A stretch of 64,000 nt of DNA from contig CAJYGB010000022.1 in NCBI GenBank assembly GCA_913774355.1, forward strand, positions 62,001-126,000, written 5' to 3'. Source of the DNA: an uncultured Chryseobacterium sp. GTDB taxonomy: Bacteria; Bacteroidota; Bacteroidia; Flavobacteriales; Weeksellaceae. Below the pieces are notes generated by a model. That model did not search any database. It was not told where the DNA came from and saw only the letters and a list, made by a program, of their open reading frames with translations. This document shows, one piece after another, positions 37,921-46,592 of the stretch; within the stretch, counting starts at the first letter, position 1; each line of letters opens with the position of its first letter. Position numbers and translations under genes: made by a program.

Positions 37921-40044
37921 ATGAACTTACTGAGCATCCACAACCTGAGTCTTCCGATTGAAGACCCGGTACTGAAATTCCTGTTGGTTTTAATCATTAT
38001 TCTTGCCGCTCCGCTGCTTTTAAATAAAATTAAGGTTCCCCATTTGCTGGGATTGATTATTGCAGGTGCCGTCATCGGCCCAAACGGCTTTAATGTCCTG
38101 GCGCGGGACAGCAGCATTGTAGTTACCGGAACCACCGGACTTCTCTACATCATGTTCCTGGCAGGACTGGAAATCGACATGGGTGATTTTAAAAAGAATA
38201 AATGGAAAAGCCTTACTTTCGGAATTTATACCTTCATGGTTCCTTTTGTTCTGGGATATTTGGGAGCATACTATATTTTGCACTTTTCTGTGCTTACTTC
38301 CGTTCTTTTTGCCAGTCTGTTTTCATCGCACACGCTGATTGCCTATCCATTGGTAAGCAAGCTGGGGATCGCCAAAAATCCGGCTGTTAATATTACTGTC
38401 GGTGGAACCATGATTACGGATATTCTGGCGTTACTGGTCCTTGCTGTGATTGTAGGCATGTCCCAGGGAGATGTTGGAACCGGATTCTGGGTAAAACTTT
38501 CAGTTTCATTCATCATTTTCGGACTGATTGTTCTGTTTGTATTTCCGATCATCGGCCGTTGGTTTTTCAAAAAGGTGAATGATAAAATTTCACAATATAT
38601 TTTCGTTCTGGTGATGATCTACCTGGCTGCCTTACTGGCAGAACTCGCTGGGGTGGAAGCCATTATCGGAGCATTCTTTGCCGGACTTGCGCTGAACAGG
38701 CTGATTCCGCACACCTCATCGCTGATGAACCGGGTGGAGTTTGTCGGAAACGCTATTTTTATCCCATTCTTCCTGATCAGTGTAGGAATGCTGATTGATT
38801 TTAAAGTATTTTTCAAAAGCTGGGAAACCCTGGAAGTGGCCGGAATTATGCTGGTTGCTTCTATCGGTGGGAAATATCTGTCAGCCGTAGCTACCCAAAA
38901 GACTTTCAGACTTTCCAAAGAAGAAGGCAAGCTGATTTTCGGGCTGAGTTCAGCTTCTGCGGCGGCAACGCTGGCTTCTGTAATGGTTGGCTACAACATC
39001 ATTCTTTCTGAAACCGAAACCGGAGAACCGATCCGTTTATTGAACGAGCATGTCCTCAATGGCAGTATTCTTCTGATCCTGATTTCCTGTACCATTTCAT
39101 CATTCGTATCGATGTCGAGTGCCCAGAAGATTTCCGAACAGGATAATGAAGATACCGTTTCCGGCAACAGCCATGAAGAAGAAAATATTCTTCTGGCGCT
39201 CAATTATGAAGCAACGGTAGAACGGATGGTAAATCTGGGAATTCTGATTAAAGCGCATTCCAATACTGAAAATATGTACGCCCTGAATATCATCAATGAA
39301 GATAAAAACGAATCTTCAGTAAAAAATGCAGAAAAGCTACTCCACACCGCTACCGATGCGGCAGCCGCGGCCGATGTAAAAATACAGTCTCTGAAGAGGT
39401 ATGATAATGATGTGATCAACGGGGTTGGCAATGTGATTAAAGAGCAGAAAATTACCGACCTGATCGTTGCTGTTAATGATGAAAAAGGCTTTTCTCCTTC
39501 TTTTGTCTATAACCTTTATAATGGTTATCTGCAGAATGAAGACGTCAATGTTCTTGTTTATCATGCAGCCCAGCCCTTATCAACCGTAAAGAAATACGCC
39601 GTAATGATTCCGGAGAACGCCCATCAGGAAACCGGCTTCTTCCATGCACTGCTCAGGGTTTGGAATATTGCAAGAAACTCCGGAGCTACATTGGTATTTT
39701 ATGCTTCAGAAAAGATTCTCGACATTCTTCAGAGAATCATTAAGAAAGCGAATATTGAAGCCGAATTTATCATCATGAATTCATGGAAAGACGGTGAAAA
39801 AACAGCAGCCCAACTGAAAGACGATGAAGCCCTTATCATTTTTATGGCAAAAAGAGGTATGACATCATATATTCCTGCCATGAGACTTATTCCGGAACTG
39901 TTAAACAGAAACCTGGGCAAAAACAATTACCTGTTGATTTTCCCATTTTCGGAATCTGATGAAAACAACCCTGAGAAACGCTCCGTCGGAAATCATGGGG
40001 ATTTTATGGAGATCGGGAATGTGATTAAGAAGATTTTTAAATAA
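37921..40044 (+). CDS. CPA2-family cation:proton antiporter with C-terminal USP-like domain
   Basis: A 707-residue protein. The first 400 residues are a 12-13 helix Na+/H+ exchanger domain (HLLGLIIAGAVIGP, a GLEIDMGDF segment, and ELAGVEAIIGAFFAGLALNRLIP, the region that in this family bears ion-binding acids). Residues about 425-700 are soluble and look like two universal-stress-protein halves. It exchanges Na+ or K+ for H+ at the inner membrane. It follows the coiled-coil lipoprotein gene closely. Confidence 0.9.
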   Translation: MNLLSIHNLSLPIEDPVLKFLLVLIIILAAPLLLNKIKVPHLLGLIIAGAVIGPNGFNVLARDSSIVVTGTTGLLYIMFLAGLEIDMGDFKKNKWKSLTFGIYTFMVPFVLGYLGAYYILHFSVLTSVLFASLFSSHTLIAYPLVSKLGIAKNPAVNITVGGTMITDILALLVLAVIVGMSQGDVGTGFWVKLSVSFIIFGLIVLFVFPIIGRWFFKKVNDKISQYIFVLVMIYLAALLAELAGVEAIIGAFFAGLALNRLIPHTSSLMNRVEFVGNAIFIPFFLISVGMLIDFKVFFKSWETLEVAGIMLVASIGGKYLSAVATQKTFRLSKEEGKLIFGLSSASAAATLASVMVGYNIILSETETGEPIRLLNEHVLNGSILLILISCTISSFVSMSSAQKISEQDNEDTVSGNSHEEENILLALNYEATVERMVNLGILIKAHSNTENMYALNIINEDKNESSVKNAEKLLHTATDAAAAADVKIQSLKRYDNDVINGVGNVIKEQKITDLIVAVNDEKGFSPSFVYNLYNGYLQNEDVNVLVYHAAQPLSTVKKYAVMIPENAHQETGFFHALLRVWNIARNSGATLVFYASEKILDILQRIIKKANIEAEFIIMNSWKDGEKTAAQLKDDEALIIFMAKRGMTSYIPAMRLIPELLNRNLGKNNYLLIFPFSESDENNPEKRSVGNHGDFMEIGNVIKKIFK

Positions 40045-40097
40045 ATATTATCATTTAAACAAAATAATAATTAAATTTCCTTTATAAAACTAATACC

Positions 40098-40535
40098 ATG
40101 AATGAAACCGAAAGAATAGATGAAGATCTAAGACAGTATAAATTGTTTAAGATTCAGAGAGCAAACGCCCACAGTCAGAAATTCAGAGAATTGAAAAAAG
40201 ATTTTGCAGCCATTCAGAAAAATGAAATCCTAAATTATATGATCGCTTTTTCAAATATTATCATCGCTGTGTTTTCAACCGTTACCATTTTTAGATTGAT
40301 AACTGTAAAAAATTATTTTAATGAAAACAGGGAATTAATTTTTGCGAATGTTACATTGGTATTTCTTTTTTCTCTTTTTCTTACTTACAAATTCTGGGAT
40401 TTCAATACCAAGCTAAAAAAGTATAAGAAAATAGCCGGAGATGCAGAAAACCATTTTGAAAAAGAAAGCGAAATTCTGAGAAGTGTATACGAAGGTTATG
40501 TTAATAATTATCTGGATAGCCGTAAGAGAAGATAA
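40098..40535 (+). CDS. Small two-helix membrane protein
   Basis: A 145-residue protein with membrane segments at about 52-72 and 83-102 between charged helical ends (RAKK- and EKESEILRSVYEG-type). No family recognised. It sits 53 bases after the antiporter and before a frameshifted small gene. Confidence 0.55.
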   Translation: MNETERIDEDLRQYKLFKIQRANAHSQKFRELKKDFAAIQKNEILNYMIAFSNIIIAVFSTVTIFRLITVKNYFNENRELIFANVTLVFLFSLFLTYKFWDFNTKLKKYKKIAGDAENHFEKESEILRSVYEGYVNNYLDSRKRR

Positions 40536-40566
40536 TGTAGGCTTACATCATATAAATTAAAATAGA

Positions 40567-40925
40567 ATGATGAAAAAAGCAGCCTTGTTTATAACCTCAT
40601 TTTTTGTATTATTATTTCGATCATTATTTACTGGAAGTTGCCGTTTGAAATCACAAGAAAATCGGATATAGAATTTGAAAATAAAATTATCCAGAATATC
40701 GAAGGTTATCAGAAAAAATACGGAAGGCTTCCAGAAAGATCAGATTACAAAACACTGGAGAAGCTAGGACTTTCTTTTAAAGACCCAAGAATTTATCTTG
40801 ATTATGCAACAGATCATAAAAGCAATTTTGAACTTGCTTATTTAGAAGGTTTTGACGGTCCGTATCTTTTATGGAAATCAACAAACAGGCAGTTGAAAAT
40901 GGATTTTCCTGAAATTTACAAGTAA
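40567..40925 (+). pseudogene. Small membrane-anchored protein gene broken by a frameshift
   Basis: From ATG 40567 the frame reads MMKKAALFITSFFVLL and soon ends at a TAG. From about 40605 the next frame gives the expected rest: CIIIISIIIYWKLPFEI, then a soluble part ending DFPEIYK at 40925. One base missing from the T tract near 40600-40605 would restore one protein of about 119 residues with an N-terminal helix. It is either a recent mutation, phase-type slippage, or a sequencing error. A start at TTG 40638 would give only the soluble part. Confidence 0.55.
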
Positions 40926-40997
40926 AGAGATTGAACAATTCTATTTTCAAATTCAATTTAATTATATTTGCAGCTTAAAATCAATAACCATTTTTAA

Positions 40998-41816
40998 ATG
41001 AAAAATTTTTTTGCAATTATTTCGCTGATTTTCATGTTCTCATGCACAAACGATGATCAATCTGTACAGCAACATCAGTGTTATATTACAAAATTTAATA
41101 AAACCAATATCAAAAATAGTGCACAACAATTTTATCTGTCTGAATACGTTTATGACGGTAACCGGATTACTAAAAAGCTCGATTATAAGCTAATTGACAA
41201 CAGTTCTCCCAGCCAGCCAAATTCAAATTATGTGCTTCAGCTGGACAAAACAACTGAGGTTCAGTACAATACTTTATTTCAACCCATAAAAATTATTGAA
41301 CCGATAAATACTTCTAATATTCAATCTGTTGATTATCTTATTTATGACAGCCAAGGCAGGCTATCGGAAAAAAACAGGGTTTCTACCAACTTTACTGACG
41401 GCAGCAGCGATACAAGAAACTTCAAATATTCCTATAATTCCAATAATAAGATCATATTGATCCAAGAAAAAACGACCGATAGCTTCGGAGATGTTTATGG
41501 AGAAGCTACTAAAACGCTTACTTATGATTCAGATGGAAATTTAAGGTTGATTGAACAAATCGCAGCATCTAATCCTAACTATAAAGTAGAAATTAAATAC
41601 GATAATTACGACTCATATAAAAATCCTTATGCCAACGTAAATGTTCCTTTTGAGGATGCTTTCTTTTTAAGGCTTTCTAAAAATAATTATAGAAAATACA
41701 GTAAAATTACCTACTCAAACGGTTATCCAACCGGAACGTATGAAACCAGTGAAATAAGCGGTTACGAATATAATGAAAACGGATATCCAAAGTTTGCGGA
41801 ATATCAATGTAACTAA
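40998..41816 (+). CDS. Lipoprotein with YD/RHS-like repeats
   Basis: A 272-residue lipoprotein (signal ending FMFSC). Short repeats of YDxxGRL/YDSDGNL/YNENGYP type (about 115, 175 and 260) give a beta-rich chain like the small cell-surface lipoproteins with RHS-style repeats common in Bacteroidetes. No toxin domain is present. Function unknown. It ends in a strong terminator. Confidence 0.65.
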   Translation: MKNFFAIISLIFMFSCTNDDQSVQQHQCYITKFNKTNIKNSAQQFYLSEYVYDGNRITKKLDYKLIDNSSPSQPNSNYVLQLDKTTEVQYNTLFQPIKIIEPINTSNIQSVDYLIYDSQGRLSEKNRVSTNFTDGSSDTRNFKYSYNSNNKIILIQEKTTDSFGDVYGEATKTLTYDSDGNLRLIEQIAASNPNYKVEIKYDNYDSYKNPYANVNVPFEDAFFLRLSKNNYRKYSKITYSNGYPTGTYETSEISGYEYNENGYPKFAEYQCN

Positions 41817-41821
41817 ACAGA

Positions 41822-41845
41822 AAGACTGCCTTTTCGGCAGTCTTC
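41822..41845. terminator. Terminator between lipoprotein gene and purK
   Basis: AAGACTGCC-TTTT-GGCAGTCTT (one-base loop offset) is followed by CTTTATT, just past the stop at 41816. Confidence 0.82.
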
Positions 41846-41868
41846 TTTATTATAATAAGGTCAAATTA

Positions 41869-42978
41869 TTAAGCAATTACCCTTACCATGGCTTTCACCA
41901 TGATCAGCTTTTCCATCAGCTCTTCGCGGGATTCGGCCAGTACATTGATGTGACCCATTTTTCTTCCGGGCTTGGTTTCTGTTTTTCCGTAAAGGTGAAT
42001 ATAGGTTTCAGGAAGTTTCAGGACTTCTTCCATCCCTTCGTAAACCACTTTTCCGGAATAGCCTTCTGCACCTACCAGATTCAGCATCCCGCTGTAAATA
42101 ATGGCATCCGTATCCGCCAACGGTAAATTTTTCACTACACGGTACATCTGCTCAAACTGGGAGTTTGCATTTCCTTCCTGGCTCTGGTGCCCGGAATTAT
42201 GAAGCCTCGGTGCCGTTTCATTGACCCAAACCTTTCCTTCTTTATCAAGAAACAGCTCGATGGCAAAAAGCCCGGGTGATTGGATAGCATTCAGAAACTT
42301 CTCTGTAATTGCGTCGATCTGTTCTTCAATCTCTTCCGAAAGGAGAACCGGGCAGATGTTGAAATCCAGCAGATTCAGTTTAGGATCAGCGACCATTTCC
42401 GTTACGGGGAAAGTCTGCGTTTCACCATTTTCATTTCTGGCTACGATCACGGAAAGTTCTTTATCGATGTCCACCAGCTTTTCGATCACCGAATCTTCCA
42501 CCCAGAGATTTTTCATATCCTCTGAGGTACGGATTACCTGCACCCCTTTTCCGTCGTATCCTCCGGTATTCATTTTCTGAACGAAAGGCAACGGCATTGT
42601 TATTTCGTCAGAGCTTCCGTCCATCACTTCAAATTCCGGGCTCGGAATATCGTGAGCTTTATAAAACTGTTTCTGAAGAATTTTCTGCTGGATCGTTTTA
42701 ATGATGTTGGAATTCGGAACCACTTTTACGCCCTGATGTTCCAGTTCGGCCAGTGCATCAGCATTTACGTGTTCAATTTCAATGGTTACCACATCTTTGT
42801 CTTTCCCGAAGGCAAGAACGGTTTCATAATCATTGAAACTGCCCTGGGTGAAATAAGAAATATTGTGGCAGGGTGCATCGGAAGCCGGGTCGAGGGTATA
42901 AAATTCATCATCGTATTTCAACGCTTCCTGAATCAGCATCCTTCCGAGCTGTCCGCCTCCTAAAATTCCAATTTTCAT
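41869..42978 (-). CDS. purK: 5-(carboxyamino)imidazole ribonucleotide synthase
   Basis: A 369-residue ATP-grasp enzyme that carboxylates aminoimidazole ribonucleotide with bicarbonate and ATP, the step before PurE. Marks are GILGGGQLGRMLIQEA, VTIEIEHVNADAL, FVQKMNTGGYDGKGV and NETAPRLHNSGHQS. It is apart from purE, an arrangement noted in the findings. Confidence 0.95.
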   Translation of the reverse strand: MKIGILGGGQLGRMLIQEALKYDDEFYTLDPASDAPCHNISYFTQGSFNDYETVLAFGKDKDVVTIEIEHVNADALAELEHQGVKVVPNSNIIKTIQQKILQKQFYKAHDIPSPEFEVMDGSSDEITMPLPFVQKMNTGGYDGKGVQVIRTSEDMKNLWVEDSVIEKLVDIDKELSVIVARNENGETQTFPVTEMVADPKLNLLDFNICPVLLSEEIEEQIDAITEKFLNAIQSPGLFAIELFLDKEGKVWVNETAPRLHNSGHQSQEGNANSQFEQMYRVVKNLPLADTDAIIYSGMLNLVGAEGYSGKVVYEGMEEVLKLPETYIHLYGKTETKPGRKMGHINVLAESREELMEKLIMVKAMVRVIA

Positions 42979-43095
42979 TTTTTTACTTTATTTTATTTCT
43001 GTTAGATTTAAATTTCAAATATTCGGTTATCTATTGCTTTCTGAACACAGAGTTAACAAAGATTTTTTTTACTATTTTATGTTTTTAAGTTTGCA

Positions 43096-43144
43096 GAGGT
43101 GCTTCGAAGAGCTCAGTATAAACTATTCACTCAGCAAAAGATAT
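43096..43144 (+). repeat. 50-base interspersed repeat, diverged copy 3
   Basis: It matches 14658-14707 with about 8 mismatches over 49 bases; the core ATAAACTATTCACTCAGCAAA is nearly intact. Confidence 0.7.
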
Positions 43145-43226
43145 TGTGTTAAAATAATAGCGAAGCATCAATGTTGCCTGAAACCACTTTAACAGATTAG
43201 TGCTTTTTATGCAGCACGCTGTTTAA

Positions 43227-43778
43227 TTACTGAACCTTGTCAATTTTTAAATATCCCAGGCTCACAAAATTCTCCTGATTCTCTGCATCGGATTTTACCA
43301 GTGAAATCGAATATTTCTTTTTCATATCGGAAGGCAGGATTTCCTTCACCGGAAAAATATCATCGATGTCTACACCAAGTTTTTCATCAATATGGCTGGT
43401 TGCTCCTTTAAAGCCCATGGTTTTATAAAATTCCGTAGACTTTGCTTTCTTTACGGCATCACTCATAGAATTCCCAACCACCAGATGCTGCTCATGGAAT
43501 TCTTCAAAAAACCCTTTTTTATATCCTCCGAGATTGATGAAATACAGCTGTTCTTCAGAAGTCTGCACTCCCCTTTCTACAATCCGCACCTCATATCCGT
43601 CCACGAACTTTACCTCCTGATAGCAGTCGATATGGATTTTCCCTTTGGCTTCCTTCCAGAATGCTTTCATATCTTCCACAAGATCTTTCAGGTTTTCGGC
43701 AATCCCAAAGAAGACATCGTGCTGCTCAATATTTCTGCCGGGCGGTGTAGCTCCCAGGATGACATAAAATAGTTTCAT
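43227..43778 (-). CDS. DUF1543 domain protein
   Basis: A 183-residue soluble protein with two DUF1543 halves: KLFYVILGATPPGRNIEQHDVFFG at the N-terminus and LYFINLGGYKKGFFEEFHEQHLVVG near 90. The halves share a VxxGNS/EQHD pattern, which suggests an internal duplication. Function is not known for the family. It diverges from the sulfite-exporter gene. Confidence 0.85.
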   Translation of the reverse strand: MKLFYVILGATPPGRNIEQHDVFFGIAENLKDLVEDMKAFWKEAKGKIHIDCYQEVKFVDGYEVRIVERGVQTSEEQLYFINLGGYKKGFFEEFHEQHLVVGNSMSDAVKKAKSTEFYKTMGFKGATSHIDEKLGVDIDDIFPVKEILPSDMKKKYSISLVKSDAENQENFVSLGYLKIDKVQ

Positions 43779-43827
43779 ATAAAATTCTGTTTATGCAAAA
43801 ATACATCAAATTTATCTTTTTTAAACG

Positions 43828-43859
43828 TTTGGCAGACTGTTACAATAGTTTTATATTTG
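43828..43859 (+). promoter_or_regulatory. Promoter of the TauE/DUF1634 operon
   Basis: TTTG at 43828-43831, 20 bases, TATATTTG at 43852-43859: a consensus promoter. Its box ends 4 bases before the ATG at 43864, so the message is probably leaderless. Confidence 0.7.
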
Positions 43860-43863
43860 TACC

Positions 43864-44694
43864 ATGTCAGAAATCATCATTCTCTTCCTTGGAGCAATTT
43901 CGGCAGGACTTCTGGGTTCACTGACCGGTTTAGGAGGAGGCGTTATCATTATTCCTTTATTGACGCTGGGCTTCGGTGTTCCAATGCATTACGCCATCGG
44001 CGCTTCTCTTATTTCCGTAATCGGTACTTCCTCCGGTGCAGCCGTAGCTTTCGTTAAGGAAGGTTTTACCAATATGAGGATCGGTATGTTTCTGGAGATC
44101 GCAACCACTGCAGGGGCTATTGTCGGGGCTCTGGTTTCGGGAATGCTGAATCCGAATACGATCGGGATTATTTTCGCCAGCATCCTTCTTTTGACCGTTG
44201 TTTTAAATTTAAAAGGCAAACCGGATCATCAGGAACCTGTGATCAAGGGAAGCCTCGAAGACAAACTGAAATTATACGGTACGTTTCCGGATAAAGGTGT
44301 TTTAAAAAGTTACTCGGCAAGAAATACCGTTCCCGGATTTTTCATGATGATGTTCGCGGGAGCCATGTCCGGATTATTGGGAATCGGTTCCGGTGCTTTA
44401 AAAGTTCTGGCGATGGACAATATGATGAGACTGCCGTTTAAGGTTTCCACAACCACCAGTAATTTTATGATCGGGGTGACTGCCGTAGCAAGCTCACTGA
44501 TCTATTTCCAGAGAGGTGAAATTATCCCTGTAATTGTTGCACCGGTTTTGGTAGGCGTTGTGGTAGGAAGCTTTATCGGCTCCAAAACCCTGATGGTTTC
44601 TAAGACAAAAAAGCTGAAAACATTTTTCGCAATCGTGATCACGATCCTTTCAGTATATATGATGTATAACGGAATAAGAAGCAACTTCTCATGA
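43864..44694 (+). CDS. TauE/SafE-family sulfite/organosulfonate exporter
   Basis: A 276-residue membrane protein with about eight helices in two homologous halves, each with a Gly-rich turn: LGSLTGLGGGVIIIPLL near residue 20 and GAMSGLLGIGSGALKVLAM near 170. The family exports anions such as sulfite or sulfoacetate. The downstream DUF1634 gene overlaps it by 4 bases, a pairing common in Bacteroidetes. Confidence 0.92.
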   Translation: MSEIIILFLGAISAGLLGSLTGLGGGVIIIPLLTLGFGVPMHYAIGASLISVIGTSSGAAVAFVKEGFTNMRIGMFLEIATTAGAIVGALVSGMLNPNTIGIIFASILLLTVVLNLKGKPDHQEPVIKGSLEDKLKLYGTFPDKGVLKSYSARNTVPGFFMMMFAGAMSGLLGIGSGALKVLAMDNMMRLPFKVSTTTSNFMIGVTAVASSLIYFQRGEIIPVIVAPVLVGVVVGSFIGSKTLMVSKTKKLKTFFAIVITILSVYMMYNGIRSNFS

Positions 44695-45074
44695 GTAAGA
44701 ATTTCACGGACACCGATCTTAACCGCTCGGTAGGTAATCTTTTACGCCTGGGTGTTATTTTATCGGTTACCACATCACTGGTCGGTTTTGTAAAACTTTT
44801 TACGGAAGGTTTCCAGATGCCGAAAAAATACAGGCTTCTTGAGATGGGCGAATCTTCCGAGAAAGTATGGAGCCATTTCTGGACCACCCTCTGCAAAGGC
44901 GAAGGCATGGCTATCATCCAGCTGGGAATCCTGCTGCTTATCTTCACTCCGCTGATGAGGATTATTTTTGCCCTGATCGGCTATTTAAAAGAAAAAGATT
45001 ACGTTTATGTGGTTATCTCTTCGATTGTGCTGGCGATTATGGCGATCAGCTTTTTTACGGGTTACGCACATTAA
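44691..45074 (+). CDS. DUF1634 membrane protein
   Basis: A 127-residue protein with three membrane helices (about 14-38, 68-90 and 103-123). The ATG overlaps the exporter stop by 4 bases, which implies translational coupling. It probably forms a complex with, or regulates, the TauE-type protein; this follows from the conserved pairing and not from known biochemistry. Confidence 0.88.
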   Translation: MSKNFTDTDLNRSVGNLLRLGVILSVTTSLVGFVKLFTEGFQMPKKYRLLEMGESSEKVWSHFWTTLCKGEGMAIIQLGILLLIFTPLMRIIFALIGYLKEKDYVYVVISSIVLAIMAISFFTGYAH

Positions 45075-45077
45075 TAT

Positions 45078-45938
45078 CTATTCCGCTGATTTTTTTTCAA
45101 GATATTCTTTTTCGAGATCATTAAGTTCATCGAAGTATTCTTTTTTATCCATGAAGGCTTTCGGATTGTAGGAATCTGTCGGTTTATGCTTTTCATGAAG
45201 ACTGAACTGACTGGCATGGGCCGCTACCCAAATATCAAAATCCAGCTTTTTCATTTCTGTGAAAGTATAGGCATAATCTTTCGCGATGTCCGGATATGTG
45301 GAAACTTTAGAGAATTTATGATCAATGATGATGCTCGGCATATTGGCAATAAGAACTTTGTAACTTCTGCTTTTATCTCTGGTTTCAAACAGATAGCTGC
45401 ATGAGCCCTTTGTATGGCCGGGATGGTGAAGCATCATCAGCTTTGTATTTCCCAATGTTACCCACTGCCTGTCTTTTAAGATAAAATCGGGATTAACGGG
45501 CTTAAAGGTAACACCGTACTTTCCCATCTCATAATCCGATTTCCCGCCGCTTGTCATGACATCAGCGTCGGCATAGTCAACATAAAGTTTTGCCCCGGTT
45601 TCTTTTTTGATATCGGCCATTGCTCCTAAATGGTCATAGTGTGCCTGATTAAGCAGCAGTATTTTGATATCGCCGTATGTAAAGCCAAGCTTTTTAATAT
45701 TGTTTTTAATGATCGGAAGTGAATCAGCAAGTCCCGTATTGATCAGGATATTCCCCTTTTCTGTAACAATCAGATAAGAGGCGAGATCGTATGTTCCCAC
45801 ATAATACAGATTCCCGGCAATCCTGAACGGTTCATAAGGTTTCGACCACTCTTTGGGATGGTTTTTAGGTTCATGAACCGCTTGTGCAAAAAACTGAACC
45901 GCCCATGTTAAAGCAGCTAACAGAAAATATTTTTTCAT
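45078..45938 (-). CDS. Subclass B3 metallo-beta-lactamase, GOB-like
   Basis: A 286-residue periplasmic zinc hydrolase with a signal peptide ending FFAQA. The zinc motif is NQAHYDHLGA: Gln98 in place of the first His, then His100, Asp102 and His103. Further ligands are His175 (HHPGHTKGS) and His241 (AAHASQF). Gln at this place is the mark of GOB enzymes of Elizabethkingia, and the regions HHPGHTKGSCSYLF, RSYKVLIANMP and DYAYTF also agree with GOB as I recall it. It should hydrolyse penicillins, cephalosporins and carbapenems. No mobile element flanks it, so it looks resident. Confidence 0.88.
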   Translation of the reverse strand: MKKYFLLAALTWAVQFFAQAVHEPKNHPKEWSKPYEPFRIAGNLYYVGTYDLASYLIVTEKGNILINTGLADSLPIIKNNIKKLGFTYGDIKILLLNQAHYDHLGAMADIKKETGAKLYVDYADADVMTSGGKSDYEMGKYGVTFKPVNPDFILKDRQWVTLGNTKLMMLHHPGHTKGSCSYLFETRDKSRSYKVLIANMPSIIIDHKFSKVSTYPDIAKDYAYTFTEMKKLDFDIWVAAHASQFSLHEKHKPTDSYNPKAFMDKKEYFDELNDLEKEYLEKKSAE

Positions 45939-45964
45939 TTTAATCTAAATTTTTCATCGATGAT

Positions 45965-46342
45965 TTATATCTCATAAAATTCCAATGGCAAACCGTCCGG
46001 ATCTTGGGTGAAGAAGAATGCTTTCCCGGTAAACTCGTCGATTCTGATATCTTCGCAGGATAATCCTTTCCGGATTAATTCTTCACGTTTTTCATTCACA
46101 TTTTCCAATGAAAAAGCCAAATGTCTCAATCCGCAGGCTTCCGGCCTGGAAGGGCGTTGAGGAGGATCAGGAAATGAAAACAGTTCAATGACATAATGTG
46201 CTCCGATGGCAAGATCGAGTTTGTAAGATCTTCTTTCGTCACGGTAAACTTCACGGATGATATTCAGTTCTAATATTTCAGTATAAAATTTCTTTGAAAC
46301 ATGGTAATCTGAGCAGATAATGGCAATATGATGGATTTTCAC
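45965..46342 (-). CDS. VOC-family (glyoxalase I-like, YaeR type) protein
   Basis: A 125-residue protein with two beta-alpha-beta-beta-beta modules. Likely metal ligands are His5 (KIHHIAI), Glu in YVIELFSF (about 54), His in LRHLAF (about 75) and Glu in LEFYEI near the end. This suits a YaeR-type metalloprotein; true glyoxalase activity is not shown. Confidence 0.85.
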   Translation of the reverse strand: MKIHHIAIICSDYHVSKKFYTEILELNIIREVYRDERRSYKLDLAIGAHYVIELFSFPDPPQRPSRPEACGLRHLAFSLENVNEKREELIRKGLSCEDIRIDEFTGKAFFFTQDPDGLPLEFYEI

Positions 46343-46366
46343 TGGGTTTTATTTAATTTAATTTCA

Positions 46367-46459
46367 TTACAATTCTATCCTTGTATCGATCAGATACTGT
46401 ATTTTCCATTCGCCGTGCTGTTTTACAAGCAGCAGGGCAACGGCAGATAATATATTCAT
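46367..46459 (-). pseudogene. C-terminal remnant of an NTF2/SnoaL-like gene
   Basis: A 30-residue frame ends LVKQHGEWKIQYLIDTRIEL, which looks like the last strands of an NTF2-like (SnoaL) protein. Upstream in frame there is no continuation of the fold. It sits 24 bases after the VOC gene start. I read it as a decayed gene end. Confidence 0.4.
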
Positions 46460-46592
46460 GAGATTGCAGGTTTGTGATCGGATAAAAATAGTGAATTAAT
46501 CGGTAGATTCTTATTTAATTCATTAACTTTAAACACCAATCGGTTTGAAAACTTATAAATTTGAATTAAATTTATCCGTTGATTAAAAAAAT

